From CAYLRY01 sp964386535 (GTDB lineage Bacteria; Chloroflexota; Dehalococcoidia; Dehalococcoidales; UBA3254): a DNA stretch of 64,000 bases. Below, piece by piece: positions 18,374-26,116 of the stretch. A program made the position numbers and the translations under genes. Location of the stretch: assembly GCA_964386535.1 (NCBI GenBank), contig CAYLRY010000003.1:1-64000 (forward strand), read 5' to 3'. The notes under the pieces are model-generated. The model was not told the DNA's origin. It did no database searches and was given only the letters and a program-made list of their open reading frames with translations. How positions within the stretch are numbered: the stretch's first letter is position 1; the number at the start of each line of letters is the position of its first letter.

Positions 18374-18402
18374 ATTGTAGACATTGAAGCTGATACAGTC
18401 AA
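18374..18402 (-). promoter_or_regulatory. Sigma70-type promoter of the flavoprotein/Fe-S operon
   Basis: On the minus strand TTGACT, a 17-base spacer and TACAAT. It gives a leader of about 195 bases before the ATG at 18168. Confidence 0.7.
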
Positions 18403-18436
18403 TAAGCAATTCCGGTATCTAAACGGCGGCCTTTAA

Positions 18437-18532
18437 CCAAAATCCGCTATTACTTTGTCACCAATAGGCATGAGGTTTCGGCACCAGTGTGGTGGAATTA
18501 TTCAAACTCGTTTTTCCATTTGATGGTGAATT
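18437..18532. repeat. Dispersed intergenic repeat, copy 4
   Basis: Aligns along its length with 3566-3662: same CCAAAATCCGC opening, central GCACCA...TGGTGGAATTATTCA, end CCATTTGATGGTGAATTA. It occupies part of the 547-base gap 18169-18715, which otherwise holds only the operon promoter. Confidence 0.6.
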
Positions 18533-18715
18533 AATATTAAAGGGGTGGCCCTGTCTGCTCCAACGAAAACCCCGGTGATTCATTCAAAATCTAACAGCTC
18601 GCTCTTATCGCCATTCTTTTAGCAGTGGCTTTCCGGCTGTACCGGTTCAGCGGCTCAGTTTTTACCTTAAATTAATGTTTTTGATTATTGAGGTTTTATT
18701 GTTGGTTTATTTTAT

Positions 18716-19999
18716 TTACTGTTCCTTAGTTTTAGGTTCCTGTTTCCTCGGCAACAGTCTGATGCTAAGCAGTCCTACGAAGATAAAAACTCCGGCTGCC
18801 ACTCCAAAAATATGCCTGAACCCAATTAAAGGCGCCAGGGCGCCTCCTATAAAAGGCCCCAGACCTGACCCCAGTGAATTAGCGCTCTGTGAGAGCCCGT
18901 AGGCGACTCCTTGCTGGGCAACAGGCACTGCCAGCCCGACCAGTGAATTGGAAGAAGTCATTATACCCCCTGTTAATAGACCGGTGAGGCCGAACATTAT
19001 AATCAATTGGATAGAGGAATTAGCCCAGATTGGCGGCAGATACAACAAACCTGTACCAATACAGCACATGATAAGAATCTTGCGCACCCCCATACCGCGA
19101 ACAAAACGGCCTATGACCACTGAGGAAAAAGCGGTAATAATGCCCATCAAACCAAAGGCGTAGCCGGCTCCGGTGGCGGCTGACTCGCCTGGGGCTACCT
19201 CACTGAAGACCAGAGCCAGGATCGGTTGGATGATCTGAGGTCCCAGGTTTAAACAGCCCACTACCATCAGCAGGGGTAATACCTCCCGGGATTTAGCCAG
19301 ACGTAGCATAGAACCCAGAGAAGTCTGTTTACCGGCTGCTGGACGCTGGAAATTCTCCCGGGTGAAAATTAAGATGGTCAGGCCGCTTATCAGTAACAGA
19401 CCGGCAGTAACGCCAAAAGTAGCTTCGTAGCCGATAGCTTCAGCCAGTATGCCGCCCAATAGAGGGCCAATGGTAAAACCTGCGAAGACAGCTCCCAGCA
19501 GCGTACCCATGGTCAGGGGAAGTTTTTCTCTGGGCGTGCAGGTGGCCACCAGAGCTGAGGCTGCCGAGACTGTGCCGGTGAACAGGCCCTGAAGCACCCT
19601 GAAACAGACGAAGGTATAAATATTGGGTGAAATGATATATAATGCCACCACAATGGCTCCGCCGAACTGAGCCCTGAGAAGCATGGGTTTGCGGCCCCAG
19701 CGGTCGGCTGCAACACCCCATAAGGGTGAGCTGATAAACATAGCCAGACCGGCTCCGCCGGTGGCGATGCCGGACCAGACGGAGGCTTCACCGCTGCCGA
19801 AATTGCCTACCTTTTGCATATAAAGGGGTAAAAAGGGGTTAAACAGGCTGAATCCCAGGATAGCCACAAATTCCGAGGCAGCAATGATATACAGATTTTT
19901 CCGCCAGGAGACGGAACTGCTTGTTATTTTTTCTTCCAATATTAATAGTATAGTCCTGCCGGTGCCGTAGATAAAGTTTTCACCGTGATGAATCCTCAC
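18716..19999 (-). CDS. MFS transporter, multidrug/Tet-like (DHA1)
   Basis: About 427 residues with twelve membrane helices. GVAADRWGRKPML between helices 2 and 3 is the MFS loop motif, and FRVLQGLFTGTVSAASALVA (helix 4) plus LGAVFAGFTIGPLLGG (helix 5, motif C of antiporters) mark the drug:H+ antiporter DHA1 group. The first about 35 residues are hydrophilic and the GTG start at 19999 has only a modest purine-rich ribosome site, so the real start may be downstream. It is divergent from rel, with 69 bases between. Likely role: proton-driven efflux of a drug or metabolite. Confidence 0.8.
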   Translation of the reverse strand: MRIHHGENFIYGTGRTILLILEEKITSSSVSWRKNLYIIAASEFVAILGFSLFNPFLPLYMQKVGNFGSGEASVWSGIATGGAGLAMFISSPLWGVAADRWGRKPMLLRAQFGGAIVVALYIISPNIYTFVCFRVLQGLFTGTVSAASALVATCTPREKLPLTMGTLLGAVFAGFTIGPLLGGILAEAIGYEATFGVTAGLLLISGLTILIFTRENFQRPAAGKQTSLGSMLRLAKSREVLPLLMVVGCLNLGPQIIQPILALVFSEVAPGESAATGAGYAFGLMGIITAFSSVVIGRFVRGMGVRKILIMCCIGTGLLYLPPIWANSSIQLIIMFGLTGLLTGGIMTSSNSLVGLAVPVAQQGVAYGLSQSANSLGSGLGPFIGGALAPLIGFRHIFGVAAGVFIFVGLLSIRLLPRKQEPKTKEQ

Positions 20000-20017
20000 C
20001 TCATCTCTTAATCCCGG

Positions 20018-20047
20018 TTGGTAAATACATAATTTTTTACTTATAAT
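20018..20047 (+). promoter_or_regulatory. Probable promoter of rel
   Basis: TTGGTA (20018-20023), an 18-base spacer and TATAAT (20042-20047), 21 bases before the ATG, implying a very short leader. Confidence 0.5.
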
Positions 20048-20068
20048 TAATGGTATTGGTGTAACAAT

Positions 20069-22270
20069 ATGAGTATCGAACGCCTAATTGAAAAAATCAA
20101 ACAATATTTGCCGCCGGATAAGGTGGCTCTGGTCCAGGAAGCCTATGATTTCTCCTTCAGAGCGCATGACGGCCAGAAGCGCCTCTCCGGAGAGCCCTAC
20201 ATTGAACACCCGCTCCAGGTGGCTTTAACCCTTTGTGAACTGCAACTGGACGCCAGTTCCGTTATTGCTGCTCTGCTGCATGATGTGGTGGAGAACTGTA
20301 GTGTACCGATCATTGATATTGAGACCCGCTTCGGCTCTGAGGTGGCCAGGCTGGTTGACGGCGTGACCCGTTTGGGTAAAATCGCCTGGGCGGGAGAGGA
20401 TATTGCCCGCCGGGAGTCTCAGGCCAAGAACCTGCGTAAGATGCTGGTGGCTATGGCAGAGGATATCCGTGTAGTCTTTATCAAGCTGGCGGACCGTTTG
20501 CATAACATGCAGACCCTGCATGTCATGCCGCCTCAAAAACAACTCAGTATTGCTCAGGAAACTCTGGAAATATATGCCCCCCTTGCCCACCGTCTGGGTA
20601 TCTGGGAATTGAAATGGCAACTGGAGGACCTCTCTTTTCGATATCTGGAACAGGAGAAATATAAACAAATTGCCAGAGCGATTGCTTCCCGGCGGGTCCA
20701 GCGGGAAAACTTTATAAGCCAGGTTATTGCTACTTTAAAAGAAGAATTCGCCAGGGCCAACCTGAAAGCGGAAATTACCGGCAGGCCTAAACATATTTAC
20801 AGCATTTATCAGAAGATGCAGAAATATGAGACTGTAGGCAAGCACTTTGATGATATTCACGATCTGCTGGCCATCAGGGTACTGGTCTCAACTGTTTCCG
20901 ATTGTTACAATGCCCTGGGCATTATCCACACTCTTTGGCGTCCTTTGCCGGATGAGTTCGATGATTATATCGCCAATCCCAAGTCCAACGGTTACCAGTC
21001 TTTACATACTGCGGTCCTTTTTCTGGGTACAACACCTCTTGAAGTGCAAATCCGCACCTATGAAATGCACCATTTTGCGGAATATGGAGTGGCTGCCCAC
21101 TGGCGTTATAAGGAAGGTGAAAAGGGAGATTTCCGGTTTGAGGAGCGCATCTCCTGGCTGAGACAGTTGATAGACTGGCACCGTGAATTCAGCGGGGCGG
21201 AAGAGTTTCTGGAGTCCGTCAAGACAGACATTTTTAATGACCAGGTCTTCGTGTACACCCCCAAAGGGGAAATAAAGGACTTACCCCGCGGTTCTACTTC
21301 GCTGGATTTTGCTTACAGGGTCCATACAGAACTCGGACATCACTGCGTGGGAGCCAAGGTTAACGGCAAACTGGTTCCGCTGAATTACCGTCTGAATAAC
21401 GGGGATGTGGTGGAAATCATGACCGTTAAAGGCGGCCGGGGCCCCAGCCGTGACTGGTTGAGACCCAATTTGGGTTATGTAAATACACCTGGCGCCAGAG
21501 AAAAGATACGGCAGTGGTTCAAAAAACAGAAAAGGCAGGAAAACATTGAACGCGGCCGTGAACTCCTGGAAAAGGAATTTAAACGTCTTAATATTAAAAT
21601 ATCCGATGTCAATGATCTCTCTAAGCTATTCAAATATGATAATACTGAGGATTTTCTGGCAGAGGTAGGCTACGGGGGTATAACCGCGCATACCGTAGCC
21701 ATGAAGCTGGTGGCACAGACCGAGTTGCCGCGTGTTATAACGCCTGCGGCTGCTCCTAAAAAGCCGTCTTCTGTTATTAAAGTCCTGGGAGTGGGTGATA
21801 TGTTAACACGTCTAGCAGAATGCTGCCACCCTGCGCCAGGCGAACCAATCATTGGCTACATCACACGCAGCCGTGGCGTTACCGTCCACAAACAGGATTG
21901 TCCCAATGTACTGCATGAAAGGGAAAAAGAGCGTTTGATTGAAGTGGAATGGGGATTAGCAGAAACTGTATATCCGGCCAAGATCCAGGTAGAGGCCTGG
22001 GATAGGATGGGATTAATCCGGGATATCACCACGTTAGTAGCTGAGGAGAAAGTAAATATCGCTTCGGTAAGTTTCGCCAACCGTGACGACCATACAGCGG
22101 TTACTTTACTCAGTCTGGAAACCAGTGGACTGGCGCAATTATCCCGCATATTAGAGAAAATCGAGGGGGTTAGAGGTGTAATTAGCGTAAACCGGGTAGG
22201 AGATGAGACCGTGCTTTCAACCTCCTCACCCTCCGTCACAGAATCATCTAAACCGCAGTCCTCTTCTTAG
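20069..22270 (+). CDS. rel: Bifunctional (p)ppGpp synthetase/hydrolase (RelA/SpoT)
   Basis: A 733-residue full-length Rel. The HD hydrolase domain is at about residues 30-185 (AHDGQKR, then LLHDVVE with the HD pair, then KLADRLHNM). The synthetase domain is at about 235-350 (GRPKHIYSIYQKM, DLLAIRV, SNGYQSLHTAV). A TGS domain lies at about 390-450 (VYTPKGEIKDLPRGST), then a zinc-finger-like region with ECCHPAPGEPIIGYITR, and a C-terminal ACT domain at about 655-720. Both catalytic sites look intact, so it should make and degrade the stringent alarmone in response to ribosome-bound uncharged tRNA. It heads the cluster rel, rpsT, lexA, aldolase, ilvE. Confidence 0.95.
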   Translation: MSIERLIEKIKQYLPPDKVALVQEAYDFSFRAHDGQKRLSGEPYIEHPLQVALTLCELQLDASSVIAALLHDVVENCSVPIIDIETRFGSEVARLVDGVTRLGKIAWAGEDIARRESQAKNLRKMLVAMAEDIRVVFIKLADRLHNMQTLHVMPPQKQLSIAQETLEIYAPLAHRLGIWELKWQLEDLSFRYLEQEKYKQIARAIASRRVQRENFISQVIATLKEEFARANLKAEITGRPKHIYSIYQKMQKYETVGKHFDDIHDLLAIRVLVSTVSDCYNALGIIHTLWRPLPDEFDDYIANPKSNGYQSLHTAVLFLGTTPLEVQIRTYEMHHFAEYGVAAHWRYKEGEKGDFRFEERISWLRQLIDWHREFSGAEEFLESVKTDIFNDQVFVYTPKGEIKDLPRGSTSLDFAYRVHTELGHHCVGAKVNGKLVPLNYRLNNGDVVEIMTVKGGRGPSRDWLRPNLGYVNTPGAREKIRQWFKKQKRQENIERGRELLEKEFKRLNIKISDVNDLSKLFKYDNTEDFLAEVGYGGITAHTVAMKLVAQTELPRVITPAAAPKKPSSVIKVLGVGDMLTRLAECCHPAPGEPIIGYITRSRGVTVHKQDCPNVLHEREKERLIEVEWGLAETVYPAKIQVEAWDRMGLIRDITTLVAEEKVNIASVSFANRDDHTAVTLLSLETSGLAQLSRILEKIEGVRGVISVNRVGDETVLSTSSPSVTESSKPQSSS

Positions 22271-22283
22271 CTGCTGAGTCTAT

Positions 22284-22312
22284 TTGATAAATAACAAAAA
22301 AAAGGATACCAT
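22284..22312 (+). promoter_or_regulatory. Probable promoter of rpsT
   Basis: TTGATA, a 17-base spacer and TACCAT, followed 33 bases later by the rpsT start. Confidence 0.5.
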
Positions 22313-22344
22313 TACTACTAGAAAATTGTATATTGGAGGAAAAT

Positions 22345-22635
22345 TTGCCCACTACTAAAACCGCTGAAAAAGAAATGCGCGCCGCCGAGCGGAGAAGAGC
22401 GCGTAACAAGTCCGTTCGCAGTCAAACCAAGACTAATATTAGCCATGCAGAGTCTGTTATTGCCTCAGGTGATCTGGAAGCCGCTAAAAAAGAAGTAAAG
22501 CATGCTATTAGTACGCTGGATAAGGAAGCAGAGAAGTCTAAAATCCACAGCAATAATGCTGCACGTCATAAATCCAGATTAATGAAGAAACTAAATCAGG
22601 CAATTGCAGCATCTAAAAAACAGGCTGCTAAATAA
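22345..22635 (+). CDS. rpsT: 30S ribosomal protein S20
   Basis: A very basic 96-residue protein, PTTKTAEKEMRAAERRRARN at the start and HSNNAARHKSRLMKKLN near the end, the S20 pattern: three helices binding 16S rRNA in the body of the small subunit. The start is the TTG at 22345, because GGAGGA at 22336-22341 is correctly spaced and the product then begins with the usual MP-TTK. A longer frame from 22333 would absorb the ribosome site. It is monocistronic or read with rel. Confidence 0.92.
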   Translation: MPTTKTAEKEMRAAERRRARNKSVRSQTKTNISHAESVIASGDLEAAKKEVKHAISTLDKEAEKSKIHSNNAARHKSRLMKKLNQAIAASKKQAAK

Positions 22636-22712
22636 AAATTACGGTTCAATAATCTGGAAATATTCCCCGTTCCTTCTCAGCTTGTACAGCAATAACGAGT
22701 ACAGGTTTTGGG

Positions 22713-22741
22713 TTGACAAATACAAAAAATTGTTGTATGCT
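22713..22741 (+). promoter_or_regulatory. Strong sigma70-type promoter of lexA
   Basis: Perfect TTGACA (22713-22718), a 17-base spacer and TATGCT (22736-22741), with the SOS box nine bases downstream. Confidence 0.75.
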
Positions 22742-22749
22742 CTTAATTT

Positions 22750-22763
22750 AGAACAATAGTTCT
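22750..22763 (+). promoter_or_regulatory. LexA operator (SOS box)
   Basis: AGAACAATAGTTCT has palindromic arms AGAAC and GTTCT around AATA, which is the GAAC-N4-GTTC form of Gram-positive LexA boxes. It covers the likely transcription start of lexA, fitting autorepression. No second box was noticed elsewhere in the window. Confidence 0.75.
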
Positions 22764-22789
22764 TTAATTAAAAAAGGAAAGAGCCAGGG

Positions 22790-23431
22790 GTGAAAACCTT
22801 ATCAGCCAAACAAAAAAGGATTTTAGAATTCATCCATAGTTTTGTGGAGGATAAGACATATCCCCCTACTATCCGTGATATTGTTACCGGATGCGGTATC
22901 AGCTCAACCTCCGTAGCCGATTATAATCTGGAAATCCTTGAAAGAGAAGGCTATATTAAGCGGCATAGAGAAGTCTCCCGTGGAATTGAGCTCCTGGACG
23001 GTTCCTGGCTCAAGTATAAAACTGCTACCGTACCTATTATCGGGCAAATAGCCGCAGGTGAACCTATTCCAGTGCCTTCCTCTGATAGCTGGGATAATGT
23101 GTCTTCCGCTGAAATGCTGGAAGTGCCCCGGGGGTTAATCCATGGCAAGCAAGAAGTATATGCCCTCCAGGTAAAAGGGTTTTCAATGATTGATGCCCTG
23201 ATTAATGACGGTGATTATGTCTTAATGCAGCAAACCAGCAGCATAGAGAACGGAGCTATGGCTGCTGTCTGGTTAAAAAACGAAAAGAAAGCTACATTAA
23301 AAAAGGTCTTCCTCAGTCCTGACCGGGTCCGCCTTCAACCGGCTAACAGCCAGATGAAGCCGATTTATGTTGAGCCTGAGAATGTGCAAATACAGGGTAA
23401 AGTAATTGCTGTTATCAGAAAATTAACATAA
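22790..23431 (+). CDS. lexA: LexA repressor (SOS regulator, self-cleaving S24 peptidase)
   Basis: 213 residues. The winged-helix DNA-binding domain is at about residues 1-66 (LSAKQKRILEFIHSF, PPTIRDIV, then the recognition helix in ISSTSVADYNLEILEREGYI). The cleavage site is Ala-Gly in IGQIAAGEPI near residue 87. The S24 peptidase domain has the nucleophile Ser in VKGFSMID near residue 131 and the general-base Lys in ATLKKV near 169. The usual GDSM around the Ser is GFSM here, an Asp-to-Phe change, but Ser and Lys are intact. GTG start at 22790 with AAGGA upstream. RecA-stimulated autocleavage after DNA damage should derepress its regulon. Confidence 0.93.
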   Translation: MKTLSAKQKRILEFIHSFVEDKTYPPTIRDIVTGCGISSTSVADYNLEILEREGYIKRHREVSRGIELLDGSWLKYKTATVPIIGQIAAGEPIPVPSSDSWDNVSSAEMLEVPRGLIHGKQEVYALQVKGFSMIDALINDGDYVLMQQTSSIENGAMAAVWLKNEKKATLKKVFLSPDRVRLQPANSQMKPIYVEPENVQIQGKVIAVIRKLT

Positions 23432-23514
23432 CGGCTATATTTGCTTTTTATCTCCAAAGGCCTTAAATTATTAGCAGTCATATACGAAGGGTGCTTTTAC
23501 CCAAGAGGCTGGAT

Positions 23515-24084
23515 ATGTTTTTAAACAATTTTCAAAGCATCGGCCGGTCCCTTTTTTTACGCGGCCTGGTTTCCTCTCAAAGCGGAAATCTAAGTATCAG
23601 AATGGGGGACCGGTTGATTATTACTCGCCGCGGTAGCAACTTGGGTGCTCTGGAAGAAAAGGATCTCATTGAAACCGGGATTAATAAAAATGACCGGGCT
23701 ACACCCCTGGCATCGGTTGAGCTTCCTGTTCACCGGGCGATATACCAGCGTACTCAGGCCAGGGCAATAGTACATGCCCATCCCACGCACGTCACCGCCC
23801 TTTCGCTATTGGAAAAAGTAATCACCTCGGAACATCTGGAAAATATCTGTGCTCTGGGGCCGGTACCAGTTATCGGCTGGGGTATGGAAGTAATACCAGG
23901 AGGCATGCCGGAGAATATCGCAGATGCTTTGAAACACTCCTGCATCGTGGCGGTACACGGTCATGGTAGTTTTGCTGTAGGGCAATTGCTGGAAGAAGCT
24001 TATAATTTCACCACCGGCCTGGAGGAGGCCTGCGAAATTTTGTGTTTGCTGAAATCCATGCAGGCCAGGTTACCTTCCAGGTAA
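23515..24084 (+). CDS. Class II aldolase/adducin family protein (fuculose-phosphate aldolase-like)
   Basis: About 189 residues, single Aldolase_II domain. The opening FQSIGRSLFLRGLVSSQSGN is the family N-terminus. HAHPTHVTALS gives two of the zinc-binding His residues, with the third in AVHGHGSFAVG, and SVELPVHRAIY supplies the catalytic acidic residue region. Enzymes of this type cleave sugar phosphates such as L-fuculose-1-phosphate or L-ribulose-5-phosphate, or act in methionine salvage. I chose the ATG at 23515 because AGAGG precedes it at good spacing; the GTG at 23491 has none. Specific substrate unknown. Confidence 0.85.
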   Translation: MFLNNFQSIGRSLFLRGLVSSQSGNLSIRMGDRLIITRRGSNLGALEEKDLIETGINKNDRATPLASVELPVHRAIYQRTQARAIVHAHPTHVTALSLLEKVITSEHLENICALGPVPVIGWGMEVIPGGMPENIADALKHSCIVAVHGHGSFAVGQLLEEAYNFTTGLEEACEILCLLKSMQARLPSR

Positions 24085-24130
24085 ACTCCAGCAATAAAGG
24101 CACTGTTATCCGGCAAATGGCTTAATAACA

Positions 24131-24265
24131 ATGAATACGCCTGACTGGAAAAATACACAGCTTAATCTCCTCCTGCTTGATAAACTTTATAGGCACACTG
24201 GAAAAAGGGTTCAGTCTCTTTATGACCGTACCCTTTCAATCATGATGGAAGATAAATACCGCTAA
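24131..24265 (+). CDS. Possible small protein, 44 residues
   Basis: An ATG-to-TAA frame of 44 codons encoding a Leu-, Lys- and Arg-rich helix-like peptide (MNTPDWKNTQLNLLLLDKLY at the start, SIMMEDKYR at the end). It fills the 260-base gap between the aldolase and ilvE in the same direction. No clear ribosome site precedes it (only an AT-rich AATAACA). It could be a real small gene or a chance frame, and no family is known to me. Confidence 0.3.
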   Translation: MNTPDWKNTQLNLLLLDKLYRHTGKRVQSLYDRTLSIMMEDKYR

Positions 24266-24344
24266 ACAGGCTATCAACTTGTTTTCTGCACTGCCACTGG
24301 TTATAATGGCTGTAACTTATCTTGAAGAAAAGGATGACTAAAAA

Positions 24345-25262
24345 ATGCCACAATTTGCTTTTTATCACAAACAATATATGCCGCTTACAGAGGCCAAAAT
24401 CAGTGTTATGACTAATTTTATGCATTACGGCACAGGCGTCTTTGAAGGTATCCGCGGCAATTGGAACCCGGAAAAACAGCAAATTTATATTTTCCGTATG
24501 ACAGAGCACTTTGAAAGGCTGCTGAACGGCTGCAAGGTGTTAAAAATTAAGATTCCTTATACCCTGGAGGAGCTTAACCGGACCACAGTGGAACTGGTTG
24601 CCCGCAGCGGGCTAAAAGAGAATGTCTATATCCGTCCTCTGGCCTATAAAAGCTCTGAATCCCTGGGGGTACGCCTGTATAACCTGGAGGATGATTACCT
24701 GTCTTTCGTCATTCCCTGGGGGCCATATCTGGACACAGATACCTGCCGTGTGGGTGTTTCCTCCTGGCGCAGGCCCGGCAGCAATTTCTCTGCCCCTCAG
24801 GCAAAGCTGACAGGACAGTACGTTAACGGCGCCTTTGCCAAGACTGAAGCTCATGATAATGGTTTTGACGAAGCAATTATGTTAAATGAAAGTGGTCATG
24901 TAGCTGAGGGCAGCGGCGAAAATATATTCCTGGTGATAGACGGCAAACTGGTGACGCCGGGTATTTACGAATGCGCCCTTATTGGCATAACCCGCAATAC
25001 CATAATTGAGCTGGCTAAAAACGAACTGGGGCTGCAAACTGTTGAAAGACCGGTAGACCGGACCGAGCTTTACACAGCAGAGGAAGCCTTTTTTACCGGC
25101 ACTGCCACTCATGTAGCAGCTATCGGTGAGGTTGACCATCGCCCGGTAGGTGATGGTAAAATGGGTCCGGTTACCAAAAAACTGCATGATCTGTATTTCG
25201 ATGTAATTCAGGGTAAAAATCCCAAATATATGAAATGGTGTACACCGGTTTACCCGGAATAA
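24345..25262 (+). CDS. ilvE: Branched-chain amino acid aminotransferase
   Basis: A 305-residue fold-type IV PLP enzyme. MTNFMHYGTGVFEGIRG is the class-IV N-terminal phrase; the PLP-binding Lys sits in QAKLTGQYVNGAFAK (near residue 154); the phosphate-binding part is EAIMLNESGHVAEGSGENIF. FFTGTATHVAAIGEVDHRPVG near the C-terminus is typical of IlvE and its close DAAT/ADCL relatives. It transfers amino groups between glutamate and the keto acids of Leu, Ile and Val. It stands alone in its pathway here (no ilv/leu genes nearby) and ends at a strong terminator, so it is probably a single unit or the end of the lexA-aldolase string. Confidence 0.9.
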   Translation: MPQFAFYHKQYMPLTEAKISVMTNFMHYGTGVFEGIRGNWNPEKQQIYIFRMTEHFERLLNGCKVLKIKIPYTLEELNRTTVELVARSGLKENVYIRPLAYKSSESLGVRLYNLEDDYLSFVIPWGPYLDTDTCRVGVSSWRRPGSNFSAPQAKLTGQYVNGAFAKTEAHDNGFDEAIMLNESGHVAEGSGENIFLVIDGKLVTPGIYECALIGITRNTIIELAKNELGLQTVERPVDRTELYTAEEAFFTGTATHVAAIGEVDHRPVGDGKMGPVTKKLHDLYFDVIQGKNPKYMKWCTPVYPE

Positions 25263-25298
25263 TTGCATGAAGCCGGCAGCGTAAGCCATAATGAAGAA

Positions 25299-25343
25299 AA
25301 ATGACCGAAATTGATACATTCCCGTTTCGGTCATTTGTTTTTT
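25299..25343 (+). terminator. Rho-independent terminator after ilvE
   Basis: Perfect 12-base arms, AAATGACCGAAA (25299-25310) and TTTCGGTCATTT (25325-25336), with a 14-base loop, followed by GTTTTTT. The stem begins 37 bases after the ilvE stop. Confidence 0.9.
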
Positions 25344-25415
25344 CAGGAGAACCCTCTTAATAATTCTGAACGCGAGATTGGTTTTAATAACCTACTGTTT
25401 TATAAGGAGTAATTC

Positions 25416-26081
25416 ATGGGTGCATTGGAATGGACCTTTGCGTTTATAATGGCTGCTATTGGGATTGGGCTCTTTCTGCCCAGGGGTATTTTCCTTTTTA
25501 ATCCCAGCGCTTACCGCACTTATTTTGATGATAGCCCCTTTACCTCGATGAAAACCATCCACAAAACAGTAGTAGCCGATTTAGCGGCTAAAATAACCGC
25601 ACTGGGATTTAAGGAATTAGGAGTTAAAGTGGAAAAATTCCCGCTTTGGGGCTCCCGCACAGAAGAGCTTTCTTTTGCTTTACCCTCCGCACAGGCTTTT
25701 GCGGTAATCACAGTATATAGAAATACAGCTACCTACCATTTCTATACGCCTTTTAACGGTGGCCAGGTGGTCATGACTTCGCCCGGTTCTTTCAGAAAAA
25801 TCGAGTCCGCTGATTTTGTTTCTGACATCGTCCGGGATACAGACGATGCCGGAGCAGTACTGGCCCGGCACCGGGAAAATGTGGCTGATTTTGTCAGTAG
25901 AGGACTGACACCCTACCAGGAATATACGCGGGAGTCCAGGCTGGAGTCAACCTCTCTATATTACAATTCTAAACCGCTGAGGAGTAAAGCCCGCCGGGTA
26001 GGAGCCTTTACCTTTTTTGCTTTCCTGATTTTAATTGTGCCTTTGTTGTTACAGATTTTGGCTATTGCCGGAGTAATCTGA
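25416..26081 (+). CDS. Hypothetical membrane protein, 221 residues
   Basis: One hydrophobic segment at each end (about residues 5-27 and 195-218) with a soluble alpha/beta domain of about 165 residues between, so probably a membrane-anchored hairpin with both termini near the membrane. The ATG at 25416 has AAGGAG eight bases upstream. No family was recognised. The domain contains LGFKELGVKVEKFPLWGSR and RLESTSLYYNSKP, without obvious catalytic motifs. It converges with the radical SAM gene (36 bases between stops) and follows the ilvE terminator, so it is its own transcription unit. Confidence 0.65.
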   Translation: MGALEWTFAFIMAAIGIGLFLPRGIFLFNPSAYRTYFDDSPFTSMKTIHKTVVADLAAKITALGFKELGVKVEKFPLWGSRTEELSFALPSAQAFAVITVYRNTATYHFYTPFNGGQVVMTSPGSFRKIESADFVSDIVRDTDDAGAVLARHRENVADFVSRGLTPYQEYTRESRLESTSLYYNSKPLRSKARRVGAFTFFAFLILIVPLLLQILAIAGVI

Positions 26082-26116
26082 AACAACCTTGCTGGCGGTC
26101 CCTTGGCCTTATAGCC

